A stretch of DNA of 64,000 nt from Litorihabitans aurantiacus (lineage in GTDB: Bacteria; Actinomycetota; Actinomycetes; Actinomycetales; Beutenbergiaceae): the NCBI RefSeq assembly GCF_030161595.1, contig NZ_BSUM01000001.1, forward strand, positions 1,426,001 to 1,490,000, in the 5' to 3' direction. Below are positions 37,363-49,090 of this stretch, piece after piece; the stretch's first letter is position 1, and the number at the start of each line of letters is the position of its first letter. The translations under genes and the position numbers were made by a program. The notes below the pieces were generated by a model. That model did no database searches and was not told where the DNA came from. It was given only the letters and a program-made list of their open reading frames with translations.

Positions 37363-38609
37363 GTGACCCACCGCTCCCCCACCCCCGCGGCATGCTCGGC
37401 CGCCGCGTGGTCTTCCTCGACGGGGCGCGCACCCCGTTCGGCCGCGCCCGGCCCGACGGGCTGTACGCCCACACCCGCGCGGACGACCTCGCCGTCGTCG
37501 TCGTGCGCGAGCTGCTGCGGCGCAACCCCGACCTCCCGGCGCACCTCGTGGGCGAGGTCGCGCTCGCGGCCACCTCGCAGGTGGGCGACCAGGGGCTGAC
37601 GCTCGGACGCACCGTCGCGCTGCTCACCGGTCTTCCGCAGCAGGTCCCCGGCTACGCGATCGACCGCATGTGCGCCGGGGCGATGACCGCCACCACGCAG
37701 GTCGCCTCGCAGATCGCGGTCGGCTCGGTCGACGTCGCCATCGCCGGCGGCGTGGAGCACATGGGGCGCCACCCGCTCGGAGCGGGCGCCGACCCCAACC
37801 CCCGGTTCGTGGCCGAGAAGATCGTCGACGGCGACGCGCTCGTCATGGGCGCGACCGCCGAGAACCTGCACGACCGCTTCCCCGCCCTGACGCGCGAGCG
37901 GGCCGACGCCTACGGCGTCGCGAGCCAGGCGCGCTACGAGGCCGCCCGCGTGGCGGGACGCATCGACTCGGACATCGTTCCCGTCGCGGTGCGCGACCCC
38001 GAGCGCGGCTGGGGTCTCGCGACCGCGGACGAGCCGCCCCGCCCCGGCACGACGCTCGCCGACATCGCCGACCTGCCGACGCCGTTCCGCTCCGGCGGGC
38101 GGGTCACGGCGGCCACGTCCTCACCCCTGACGGACGGGGCGACGGCGTGCGTGCTGGCCGCCGAGGACGTCGCCGCCACCCTGGGGCTGGCGCCGCGGAT
38201 GCGGATGGTCAGCTACGCCTATGCCGGTGTCGACCCGGCCGTCATGGGTGTGGGCCCGGTGCCCGCCACCCACCGGGCGCTCCACCTGGCGGGCCTCGAG
38301 ATCGGCGACATCGACGCGATCGAGGTCAACGAGGCGTTCGCCGTCCAGGTGCTCGCGCTGCTGGACGAGCTCGGCATCCCCGACGACGCGACCTCCGTGA
38401 ACCCCGACGGCGGCGCGATCGCGATGGGCCACCCGCTGGCCGCGTCCGGGGTGCGCCTCATGGTGCAGCTCGCGCGCCGCTTCGAGGCCGACCCGGGCCT
38501 GCGCTACGGCATGACGACCATGTGCGTCGGCCTCGGGCAGGGCGGGACCGTGATCTGGGAGAACCCCCACCACGCGCAGTACACGACCGGATCGGAGACC
38601 GACCGATGA
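37363..38609 (+). CDS. fadA: Acetyl-CoA C-acyltransferase (thiolase) FadA (one frameshift)
   Basis: Thiolase that cleaves 3-ketoacyl-CoA in beta-oxidation. Core: DRMCAGAMTATTQVASQIAVG with nucleophile Cys, GGVEHMGRHP, INVNEAFA-like AIEVNEAFAVQVLAL, GGAIAMGHPLAASGVR with catalytic His, MTTMCVGLGQGG with the second Cys. The strong SD GGAGG (37353-37357) and GTG at 37363 belong to a different frame from MLGRRVVFLDGARTPFG; one missing base near 37382-37390 explains this, giving 415 residues. If the break were real, an ATG at 37392 without SD would have to be used. Stop overlaps fadB (ATGA). Confidence 0.92.
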
Positions 38610-40706
38610 GCACCACCCGCGTCCTGGTCCGCGACGTCGAGCTGCCCAGCGCCACCGCGCACCGCGGTGGCGGCACGCTCGCGCTGATCACCCTCGACAA
38701 CGGCGCCGACCACCGCGTCCCCAGCACGCTGGGCAGCGAGACGATCGCCGAGCTGACCACGGTGCTGCGCGCGCTGGCCGAGCGTGCCGCGGCGGGCGAG
38801 ATCGCCGCCGTCGCCGTGACCGGCAAGCCCTATGTGCTCGCGGCCGGTGCCGACCTCAAGGGCGTGAGCCGCGTCGCCACGCGCGAGCAGGCGCTCGAGC
38901 TCGGCCGGGGCGGGCACGAGGCGTACACGCTGCTGTCCGACCTCGGCGTGCCGTCGTTCGCGTTCGTCAACGGCGTCGCGCTCGGGGGCGGCCTCGAGCT
39001 CGCGCTGAACTGCACCTACCGGACCGTCTCGGGCAGCGTGCACGCGCTCGGGTTGCCCGAGACCTCGCTCGGCCTCGTGCCGGGGTGGGGCGGCGCCTAT
39101 CTGCTCCCGCGCCTCATCGGGATCGAGGCGGCGGTCGACGTCGTGCTGCGCCGCCCGGCCGCGAACAAGCCGCTGAGCGCGCACGAGGCCGCCGTGCTCG
39201 ACCTCGTGGACCGCGTGCTGGATCCCGCCGACTTCCTCGAGCAGTCGATCGCGTGGGCGGCCGCCGTGCTGCGCGGCGACGTCGTCGTAGAGCGGCGCGA
39301 GCTTGAGTCCGCCGCCGAGTGGGACGCTGTGGTGGGCGCGGCGCGCGAGCAGCTCGACGCCGTCGTCGGCACCTCTCGGCCCGCGCCGCACCGCGCTCTC
39401 GCGCTCATGGCGCAGGCCCGGACGGCGACGCGCGAGGATGCCTTCGAGGCTGAGGACGAGGCGCTGGCCGACCTGATCATGAGCGAGGAGATGCGCGCGA
39501 GCGTGTACGCGTTCGGGCTCGTGACCGGGGCCAAGCGGCCCGCCGGCGCACCCGATCCGGTGCTGGCGCGCAAGGTCCGCCGGGTCGGGATCGTGGGCGC
39601 GGGGCTGATGGCGGCGCAGATCGCGCTGCTCGTCGCGCGCCGCCTCAAGGTGCCGGTCGTGATGCGAGACCTCGACGACGAGCGCGTCGCCGCGGGGCTC
39701 GCGCACGTGGCCGCGGAGGTCGACAAGGCGGTGCGGCGCGGGCGGCTGACGCCCGACGCCGCGGCGCGCGTCATCGGCAGCGTCAGCGCGACGACCGATC
39801 TGGGGGACCTCGCCGGATGCGACCTCGTGATCGAGGCGGTGACCGAGCGGCTCGACCTGAAGAAGCGCGTCTTCGCCGAGCTGGAGGACGTGGTCGGCGA
39901 CGAGTGCGTGCTCGCGACCAACACCTCGGCGCTGTCGGTGACGGCGATGGCCGCCGACCTGCGCCACCCCGAGCGCGTCGTCGGCCTGCACTTCTTCAAC
40001 CCGGTGGCCGCGATGCCGCTCGTGGAGGTCATCCGCGCCGAGCGGACCGACGACGCGACCTACGCGACCGGGTTCGCGGTCACGAAGGCGCTCGGCAAGA
40101 GCGCGGTCGCCTCGGCCGACCGGCCGGGCTTCGTGGTGAACCGGCTGCTCGTGCTGCTCATGGGCCGGATCGTCGGCGCCGTCGAGCGGGGCACGCCGGT
40201 GGCCGTGGCGGACCGCGCGTGTGACGTGCTCGGCCTGCCGATGCCGCCGTTCGCGCTCTTCGACCTGGTGGGCCCCGCCGTCGGGCTGCACGTGCTGACC
40301 TCGCTGCGCGAGGAGCTCGGCGACGCGTTCCCGCACTCCCCGGGCTCGAGGCGATCGTGGCGGAGCCGATCGCGCTGGTCGGGCCGCCGGAGGCGCCGGG
40401 GCGTCCGCGCCGCGTGCTGCCGCAGGTGCAGGAGGTGTTCGACGCCGCGCGCACGGGTGCCGGTGACGCACCGCTGGACGAGGCCGGGGTGCTGGACGAC
40501 GTCCTGACCGCCCTCACCCGCGAGATCCGCCTCATGCTCGACGAGGGCGTGGTGGAGACGGCGAGCCAGATCGACACGGCGATGATCCTCGGTGCCGGGT
40601 GGCCGTTCCACCTGGGGGGATCACGCCGTACCTGGACCGCACGGGCTACGCCGAGCGCGTCACGGGTGCCCGGTTCCACGAGCGCGGGGTCGCCAGCCTC
40701 CCGTAG
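38606..40706 (+). CDS. fadB: 3-hydroxyacyl-CoA dehydrogenase/enoyl-CoA hydratase FadB (two frameshifts)
   Basis: Bifunctional beta-oxidation alpha-subunit type, 700 residues when restored. N-terminal crotonase half with PSFAFVNGVALGGGLELAL and LPETSLGLVPGWGGAYLLPR (oxyanion glycines, catalytic Glu); NAD-binding half from about 325 with VGIVGAGLMAAQIALLVARR, LHFFNPVAAMPLVEVIR and DRPGFVVNRLL, then the C-terminal HADH domain (TAMILGAGWPFHLGGITPYL). One base is missing at 40338-40344 and another in the G run at 40614-40619. With fadA it forms the usual alpha-beta pair. The last ~60 nt overlap the converging ABC ATPase gene. Confidence 0.92.
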
Positions 40707-41515
40707 GGACTAGGGGAGGTGACGTGGTGGCGGCCGAGCGGAAGCACCATCGGCTTGCCCGTCGTCGGGTCGGGGATCACCACGTTCGCCAGGCCGAACA
40801 CCCGCTCCACCAGCTCGCTGGTGAGCACCTCGCCCGGATCCCCGACGGCGCACAGCTCCCCGTCCCGCAGCGCCACCAGGTGGTCGGCGTAGCGCGCGGC
40901 GAGGTTGAGGTCGTGCAGCACGATCACGATTGTCGTGCCGCGCGTGCGGTTGAGGTCGGTCAGCAGGTCGAGCACCTCGACCTGGTGCGTGACGTCCAGG
41001 AACGTCGTCGGCTCGTCCAGGAGCAGCAGGTCCGTCTCCTGCGCCAGCGCCATCGCGATCCACACCCGCTGCCGCTGGCCGCCGGAGAGCTCGTCGACCG
41101 AGCGGTCGGCGAGCTCGGCCGTCCCCGTCACCTCGAGCGCGTGGGCGACGGCGACGTCGTCGTCCGCGCTCCAGCGCGTCAGCACGCCGTGGTGGGGGTG
41201 CCGGCCGCGCCCGACGAGATCCGCGACGGTGATGCCCTCCGGCGCGATCGGCTGCTGCGGCAGCAGCCCGAGCGTGCGGGCCACCGCCTTGGTCGGCAGC
41301 CGGTGGATCGCGCTGCCGTCGAGCAGCACGGCCCCGCGCCGCGGCGGCAGGAGTCGCGCCATCGCCTTGAGGACGGTGGACTTCCCGCACGCGTTCGGCC
41401 CGACGACGACCGTGATGCGCCCCGCGGGCACCTCGAGGTCGAGGCCGGCGACGACGTCGCGGTCCCCGTAGGCGAGTCCCAGCTCCGTGGTGGCGAGGGT
41501 GTGGGCGGTCGTCAC
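40646..41515 (-). CDS. Ferric-siderophore ABC transporter ATPase (FepC-like)
   Basis: 289 residues: Walker A VVGPNACGKSTVLKAMARLL (Cys in the P-loop, as common in FepC), GLLPQQPIAPEGITV, signature ELSGGQRQRVWIAMALAQET, Walker B LLLLDEPTTFLDVTHQ, H-loop VLHDLNLAARYADHL. GTG at 41515 overlaps the permease stop. The C-terminal ~25 residues after PLGRHHVTSP are unusual and overlap fadB; a shorter end in another frame cannot be excluded, given the error pattern in this window. Confidence 0.92.
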   Translation of the reverse strand: MTTAHTLATTELGLAYGDRDVVAGLDLEVPAGRITVVVGPNACGKSTVLKAMARLLPPRRGAVLLDGSAIHRLPTKAVARTLGLLPQQPIAPEGITVADLVGRGRHPHHGVLTRWSADDDVAVAHALEVTGTAELADRSVDELSGGQRQRVWIAMALAQETDLLLLDEPTTFLDVTHQVEVLDLLTDLNRTRGTTIVIVLHDLNLAARYADHLVALRDGELCAVGDPGEVLTSELVERVFGLANVVIPDPTTGKPMVLPLGRHHVTSPSPYGRLATPRSWNRAPVTRSA

Positions 41516-42606
41516 AGAGAACCTCCGGTGCGGTTGGTCCGCACGAGCAGATAGACCAGGTAGGGCGCGCCCAGCACACCGGTCACGACCCCGACGGGGA
41601 ACCGGGTGCCGAACGCGAACTGGGCGAGGAAGTCGGCCACGAGCACGAGCAGCGCGCCGACCAGGCCACCGGCCAGCACGGGTGAGCCGACCGGCCCCAG
41701 GATGCGGGCCGCGATCGGCCCGGCGAGGAAGGCGACGAACGAGATCGGCCCGGCGGCCGCCGTCGCGAACGCCAGGAGCGCGACGGCGGCGACCACCAGC
41801 AGGAGCCGCGTGCGCCCCACGCGCACCCCGAGCGCCGTCGCGGTCTCCTCCCCCAGCCGCATCGCCTCGAGGTCGCGCGCGCACCACAGCAGGAGCGGCA
41901 GGGCCGCGAGCGTGACGACGGCGAGCGGCAGCAGCGCGCTCCACGAGCTGCCGTTGAGGTTGCCCGTGAGCCACCGCGTCGCGATCTGCAGGTCCCACTG
42001 GGCGGCGCGCGAGAGCGCGTAGGCCACGACGCTGTTGAGCATCGCGGCCACGCCGATGCCGATGAGGATCAGCCGCGACCCCGCCACGCCCCCGCGGTTG
42101 GCAAGCGCGTAGATGACCAGCGCCGTCACCAGCGCCGCGACCATCGCGACGACCGAGACAGCCGTCGAGCCGAACCCGAGCAGCACGATGCCGACGACGG
42201 CCGCCGCGCTCGCTCCCGAGCTGATGCCGATGACGTCGGGGCTCGCCAGCGGGTTGCGCAGCAGCGTCTGGAACGCCGTGCCGGCCGCGCCGAACGCGAG
42301 CCCCGTGAGCACGGCGGTCGAGGCGCGCGGGAGGCGCAGCACGCCGATCGTGAACGAGGCGTCGGAGTCCATGCCGAGCGCCACGCGGACCACCTCGGCG
42401 GGGCTGTGGATCGACTCCCCGAGCGTCAGCGCGCCGACGTAGGCGAGCACGACCGCCAGCAGCAGCGCGGCGGTGACGGCGCGACGGCGTCGGGCGCGAC
42501 CGCGGCGCGCTGCCGCGACGAGCGCGACCGCGCTCGGCCGGGCCTCGCCGGACGGGGCGGAGGCCGCCGCGGGCGCGACGGCGCCGGTGACCTCACGAGC
42601 GCTCAC
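41512..42606 (-). CDS. Ferric-siderophore permease (FepG-like FecCD)
   Basis: 364 residues, with a 45-residue cytoplasmic lead, then about ten helices. FecCD marks: LRLPRASTAVLTGLAFGAAG, FQTLLRNPLASPDVIGISSGAS, RWLTGNLNGSSW, GPISFVAFLAGPIAARIL and GVVTGVLGAPYLVYLLVR. Partner of the 42603 permease. GTG start overlaps the previous stop (GTGA). Confidence 0.93.
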   Translation of the reverse strand: MSAREVTGAVAPAAASAPSGEARPSAVALVAAARRGRARRRRAVTAALLLAVVLAYVGALTLGESIHSPAEVVRVALGMDSDASFTIGVLRLPRASTAVLTGLAFGAAGTAFQTLLRNPLASPDVIGISSGASAAAVVGIVLLGFGSTAVSVVAMVAALVTALVIYALANRGGVAGSRLILIGIGVAAMLNSVVAYALSRAAQWDLQIATRWLTGNLNGSSWSALLPLAVVTLAALPLLLWCARDLEAMRLGEETATALGVRVGRTRLLLVVAAVALLAFATAAAGPISFVAFLAGPIAARILGPVGSPVLAGGLVGALLVLVADFLAQFAFGTRFPVGVVTGVLGAPYLVYLLVRTNRTGGSL

Positions 42607-43655
42607 AGGTCCCTCACGCGCTGCCGGCGCACGATCCAGATGAAGAAGGGCGCTCCCAGGAGCGCGGTGACGATGCCGACGTCGACCTGCTCGGGGCGCG
42701 CGACGATGCGGCCGAGGATGTCGGCGACGGTGAGCAGGAGCGCCCCGGCGACGGCGCTGACGGGCACGAGCCACCGGTGGTCGACACCGACCAGGAGGCG
42801 GCACGCGTGCGGCACCACGAGGCCGACGAATCCGATCGGCCCGCACACCGCGGTCGCGGCGGCGCACAGCACGACACCGCCGACGGCGGCGACCAGGCGC
42901 GAGCGCAGCACGTTCTCCCCGAGGCCGGCGGCGAGCTCGTCACCGAGCGCGAGGGAGTTGAGGCCGCGGGCCGAGAACCAGACGATGAGCAGCCCGGCGA
43001 TCATGAACGGCACGACGAGGCTGAGCTTGGGGAAGGTCGCGCCGCCCACGCCCCCGATCTGCCAGAACCGGAACACGTCCAGCGCCTGCGCGCGCGGCAG
43101 GAGCAGCGCGCTGACGAGCGAGGAGAGGGCGACGGCGGTCGCGGCGCCCGCGAGGGCGAGCTTGAGCGGCGTCGCCCCACCGCGGCCGAGCGACCCGACC
43201 GAGTAGACGAACAGCGCCGTCAGCGCGGCCCCGACCATCGCGACCCAGATGTAGGCGAGCGTCGAGGTTATGCCGAAGACCACGATCCCGACCACGACGG
43301 CGAGCGAGGCCCCGGAGTTGAGCCCGAGGATCTGCGGGTCGGCGAGCGGGTTGCGCGTCACGCCCTGGAGCGCGACGCCGGAGACGGCGAGCGCGGCCCC
43401 GGCGAGCAGGGCGAGCAGCGTGCGCGGCACGCGGGCGGCGACGGCGGCCTGCGCCGTCGTGTCCGTCGTCCCTGCCAGACCGGCGACGATGTCGTCCCAC
43501 CCCACGTTCAGCGCACCGAACGTCACCGACGCGAGCGCGGCCAGGACGAGCGCGGCCACACCCACCACGAGCCAGAGCAGGCGCGCGCCGACCGACCGGC
43601 GAGCCCGCGACGGGCGCGCCGGTCGGAGGGTGGGAACGGGTGCGGTCTGGGTCAC
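42603..43655 (-). CDS. Ferric-siderophore permease (FepD-like FecCD)
   Basis: 350 residues. RVPRTLLALLAGAALAVSGVA, LQGVTRNPLADPQILGLNSG, FRFWQIGGVGG, CGPIGFVGLVVPHACRLLVG and ALLGAPFFIWIVRRQR. Forms a heterodimer with the preceding permease. GTG start overlaps the binding-protein stop. Confidence 0.93.
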   Translation of the reverse strand: MTQTAPVPTLRPARPSRARRSVGARLLWLVVGVAALVLAALASVTFGALNVGWDDIVAGLAGTTDTTAQAAVAARVPRTLLALLAGAALAVSGVALQGVTRNPLADPQILGLNSGASLAVVVGIVVFGITSTLAYIWVAMVGAALTALFVYSVGSLGRGGATPLKLALAGAATAVALSSLVSALLLPRAQALDVFRFWQIGGVGGATFPKLSLVVPFMIAGLLIVWFSARGLNSLALGDELAAGLGENVLRSRLVAAVGGVVLCAAATAVCGPIGFVGLVVPHACRLLVGVDHRWLVPVSAVAGALLLTVADILGRIVARPEQVDVGIVTALLGAPFFIWIVRRQRVRDL

Positions 43656-44704
43656 GCAGCCGCTCGGGCGGCCTGCGACAGCATCTCGACGAGCTCGGCG
43701 GTGTAGTCCGAGGGGATCGACAGCGGGGAGGGGTTCGCGACCGCGGCGAGCGGGGCGTCGGACGGCAGGACCGCGACGGCGCCGCTGGCGACGGCGGGGA
43801 TGCGGGACCACAGCGGGTCCGCCTGCAGGTCGGCGACGGTCGTGTCACCGCCGTACCCGACGATGACGTCGACGTCGGCGAAGCGGTCGACCTCCTCGGA
43901 GCTGTACGTCGCCCAGAACTCCTCCGAGCCCGCCGACGCCTCGTCCACCACGCCGGCGGCGCTGAAGCCGAGCTCGTTGAGGAAGAGCGTGCGCGGGTCG
44001 TTCAGCGTGTAGAACCCGATGCTGCTGAGGTCGTTGGGGTCGGGCGAGCTGAAGATCGTCGCGAGACCCTCGATCTCCGGGTGCTCGGCCGTGACCTCAC
44101 CCAGCTGACCCTCGAGGTCCGCGACGAGGTCCTCGGCCTCGGTCTGGAGACCGAGCGCGGTGCCGTTGACGATCGTCAGCTCCTGCCACGTGGTCCCCCA
44201 CGCCATCTCGGGCGGGGCGACGACGGGCGCGATCTGGCTGAGCAGGTCGTAGTCCTCCTGGTCCATGCCGGAGTACGCGGCGAGGATGACGTCGGGGTCG
44301 AGCTGCTCGATGGCGGCGAAGTCGTAGCCGGACGCCTCGTCGAACAGGACGGGCGTCTCGGCGCCCAGGTCGGCCAGCGAGTCCTCGACCCAGGGCAGGA
44401 TCCCGTTCTCGTCGTCGTCGCCCCACGTGACCTTCGGCATGCCGGCCGGCACGACGCCGAGCGCGAGCGCGGCCTCCTGGTTGGCCCAGTCGACGGTGAC
44501 GACGGTCTCGGGCTTGGACTCGATGACGGTCTCGCCGAACATGTGCTCGATCGTCAGGGGGAAGGCACCGGCGTGGCCGGCCGAGGTGCCCTCGCCCCCG
44601 GTCTCGGCAGCGTTGTCGGCGGAGCCGCCGTCGGTCGAGCACGCGGCGAGCGTGACGGACAGCGCGAGGACGGCGGTGGCCGCGAGGGGGCGCGAGAGGC
44701 GCAT
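43652..44704 (-). CDS. Ferric-siderophore binding lipoprotein (FepB/FhuD-like)
   Basis: 350 residues: lipoprotein signal (LALSVTLAACS, lipobox LAAC), linker, then FPLTIEHMFGETVIESKPETVVTVDWANQEAALALG, which is characteristic of the iron-siderophore binding proteins of actinobacteria that begin with GE/TxI... around the first strand. IEQLDPDVILAAYSGM and DVDVIVGYGG follow. First gene of the operon, 30 nt from a DtxR-like box. Ligand probably a hydroxamate or mixed siderophore, inferred only. Confidence 0.92.
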   Translation of the reverse strand: MRLSRPLAATAVLALSVTLAACSTDGGSADNAAETGGEGTSAGHAGAFPLTIEHMFGETVIESKPETVVTVDWANQEAALALGVVPAGMPKVTWGDDDENGILPWVEDSLADLGAETPVLFDEASGYDFAAIEQLDPDVILAAYSGMDQEDYDLLSQIAPVVAPPEMAWGTTWQELTIVNGTALGLQTEAEDLVADLEGQLGEVTAEHPEIEGLATIFSSPDPNDLSSIGFYTLNDPRTLFLNELGFSAAGVVDEASAGSEEFWATYSSEEVDRFADVDVIVGYGGDTTVADLQADPLWSRIPAVASGAVAVLPSDAPLAAVANPSPLSIPSDYTAELVEMLSQAARAAA

Positions 44705-44734
44705 GATGTCTCCGTTCGGGAAGGTGAACCTCAG

Positions 44735-44753
44735 CGAGGATAGCCTTACCTAG
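44735..44753. promoter_or_regulatory. DtxR/IdeR-like operator before the second siderophore operon
   Basis: Minus strand reads CTAGGTAAGGCTATCCTCG, matching 14 of 19 positions of the DtxR/IdeR consensus TTAGGTTAGGCTAACCTAA. It is 31 nt upstream of the lipoprotein ATG. Iron-loaded DtxR would repress here. It is also about 50 nt upstream of guaB1, which might be touched by the same site. Confidence 0.72.
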
Positions 44754-44757
44754 ATGA

Positions 44758-46954
<2,197 letters not shown>

Positions 46955-46958
<4 letters not shown>

Positions 46959-47638
46959 GCGGCGGGCGGCGCGACGCGCGGGCCGACCTGCTCGACGTCG
47001 CGCAGGGTCGCCGGGCCTGGAGCTCACCGCTCGGGCGCGCCGCGGTGACCGCCTCCCCACCGCGGCGCTCGGCGGTGCTGCTCCTGTTCGGTCTCGCTGA
47101 CGGCGCGGGCTCCCCGGCCGCCGCGCGGGTGCCCGCCCCGGACGACGTCGACCTCCTGCTCACGCGCCGCAGCGACGCGCTGCGGCACCACCCCGGTCAG
47201 ATCGCCTTCCCGGGCGGCGGGCTCGACCCGGGCGAGAGCCCCGCGCAGGCGGCCGTGCGCGAGGCGGTCGAGGAGACGGGTCTCGAGCCTGGCGGCGTCG
47301 AGGTGCTCGGCGCGCTGGCCGACGTCCCGGTCGTGGTGAGCGGCAACGTGGTGACGCCCGTTCTCGGGTGGTGGCGCGCGCCGTCGCCCCTCGTGCCCGA
47401 CGGCGTCGAGACCGCCGAGGCGTTCCGCGTCCCGGTCCGCGACCTGCTCGACCCGGCCGCACGCGTCACGGTCGCGTTCCGGCACACGCGGGGCGGCACG
47501 GGCGCCGTCCACCGCGGGCCGGGCTTCCAGGTCGAGCACCGCCTGGTCTGGGGCTTCACCGCGTTCGTGCTCGACGCCGTGCTGGACTCGCTCGCGTGGA
47601 CCGTGCCGTGGGACCGGTCGCGCGAGGTCGAGCTGTGA
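46955..47638 (+). CDS. nudL: Nudix hydrolase, coenzyme A pyrophosphatase-like
   Basis: 227 residues. LLLTRRSDALRHHPGQIAFPGG is the CoA/NudL subfamily signature preceding the Nudix box, and the box itself reads GGGLDPGESPAQAAVREAV then EETGLEP (GX5EX7REUXEEXGU). Conserved TPVLGWW and VWGFTAFVLDAVL later. It hydrolyses the diphosphate of CoA or acyl-CoA. Overlaps both neighbours by GTGA. Confidence 0.88.
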
Positions 47639-48549
47639 AGCCGGGGGCCGACGTCGTGATCGACCTCGACCTGGTGCGTCTCCTGCTGCGCGAGCAGCAC
47701 CCGGACCTGGCCGAGCTGCCGCTGGCACCCTCCGTCGACGGCTGGGACAACGTGACCGTGCGCCTGGGCGACGAGCTCGCCGTGCGGCTGCCGCGCCGGG
47801 CCGTCGCCGTCGCGCTGCTGGGGCACGAGCAGCGCTGGCTGCCCGAGATCGCGCCGCTCCTGCCCGTCGCGGTGCCGGTCCCGGTGCGGACCGGGACGCC
47901 GAGCGCCGCGTTCGAGCGGCCCTGGAGCGTCGTGCCGTGGATCGACGGCGAGCGGGCGGCCGACGCGCCGCGCGCCTCGCGCACGGCGTGGGCCGCCGAC
48001 CTGGCCACGGCACTGGCGGCGCTGCACGTCCCGGCCCCCGCCGGCGCGCCGCATAACCCGGTGCGCGCCGTGCCGCTGGCGGACCGCGACAGCGCCGTCG
48101 CCCCGCGTCTCACCGGTGCCGAGTGGGCGCGGGTGCGCGAGATCTGGCGCGCGGGCGTCGCGGCACCGGCGTGGGCGGGCCCGCCCGTCTGGGTCCACGG
48201 CGACCCCCACCCGGGCAACGTGCTCGTGCGACGGCGGCCCGACCGGCTCGCGGCGCTCATCGACTTCGGCGACCTCAGCGCGGGCGACCACTCGTGCGAC
48301 CTCGCGGCCGCCTGGCTGCACCTGGACGCCGTCGGGCGCGTGGCGTTCACCGACACCTACGACGCGCTTCGCCCCGCGGCCGATCCCGGGCGGTGGGAGC
48401 GCGCGGCGGCGTGGGCGGTCGCGATGGCCAGCGCGGTGGTGGTCATGGCCAGCGACGACGACGCGAACGCCGGCTGGGCGCACGAGGCGCTGACGGAGCT
48501 CGCGGATGGTGGGTCGACACCTCAAGCGGCTGTGTCGTCGCGCGACTGA
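47635..48549 (+). CDS. Aminoglycoside phosphotransferase-fold kinase
   Basis: 304 residues of the APH/choline-kinase superfamily: GWDNVTVRLGDELAVRLPRR (nucleotide loop and Lys/Arg strand), WSVVPWIDGERA hinge, Brenner motif VWVHGDPHPGNVLVRR (catalytic HGDxxxxN), DFGDLSAGDHSCDLAAAW (metal-binding DFGD). Many such genes act on small molecules unrelated to resistance; substrate unknown. Final gene of the guaB1 unit. Its last 28 nt overlap the converging membrane gene. Confidence 0.85.
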   Translation: MKPGADVVIDLDLVRLLLREQHPDLAELPLAPSVDGWDNVTVRLGDELAVRLPRRAVAVALLGHEQRWLPEIAPLLPVAVPVPVRTGTPSAAFERPWSVVPWIDGERAADAPRASRTAWAADLATALAALHVPAPAGAPHNPVRAVPLADRDSAVAPRLTGAEWARVREIWRAGVAAPAWAGPPVWVHGDPHPGNVLVRRRPDRLAALIDFGDLSAGDHSCDLAAAWLHLDAVGRVAFTDTYDALRPAADPGRWERAAAWAVAMASAVVVMASDDDANAGWAHEALTELADGGSTPQAAVSSRD

Positions 48550-49090
48550 TCGACACGACGGAGTAGGACACCCGACGCGACGAGAATCGCGACGCACGCG
48601 CCCACGACCAGTCGGGTGTCACACATCTCCGCGGCACGGGCGACGGGACTGTCAGGAGCGCCGTCGACGAAGACGAGGGTGATTCCCAGCGCGAAGGGGC
48701 CCACCCACCCGGCGGACCGCATCACGATCACGGATGGTGCGACGGAAGCAAGGAGTGCGGCCGCGATGAGGCTCTCCGCCCGGAGTGACGGGCCTGGGAC
48801 GGCGATCGACACCCAGACGACGACGAAGCACACAGCGACGATCGCCAGGACCGCGACCCGGGTGACTGGCCCCCTCGCGAGCGAGAGAGTGAGATCAGGC
48901 ACCGGATCGAGCAGCGGGAGAGTGCTGAATGTGGCAAGGCCGACGACGATCAGGAGGTTCACCGGGACCTCGAACTCGGTCAGGGGGTCGCCGCGGTCCG
49001 CCCTCCGAGCATCAGGCCGAGCACCAGTGCGAGGAGACACGTCAGAACGAAAGCAGGCCCGCGGTGCGCGCGCAAGACAACGAGGATCAC
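48522..49090 (-). CDS. Small multi-pass membrane protein of an ABC cluster (one frameshift)
   Basis: Reading from GTG 49090 gives VILVVLRAHRGPAFVLTCLL and ALVLGLMLGGRTAATP, then a stop; adding one base to the run at 48983-48987 continues with LTEFEVPVNLLIVVGLATFS, LPLLDPVPDL and three more helices (VAVLAIVAVCFVVVWVSIAV, ESLIAAALLASVAPSVIVM, VVGACVAILVASGVLL). Restored length is 189 residues with five or six helices. GTGA overlap with the upstream membrane gene ties it to the ABC ATPase at 50323. No family recognised; likely an extra subunit of the transporter. Confidence 0.65.

Noticed and set aside
40620-40706. Early stop of fadB after the G run at 40614-40619
   Set aside because: Adding one G restores FHLGGITPYLDRTGYAERVT, the standard end of this family, so the early stop is treated as an artefact.
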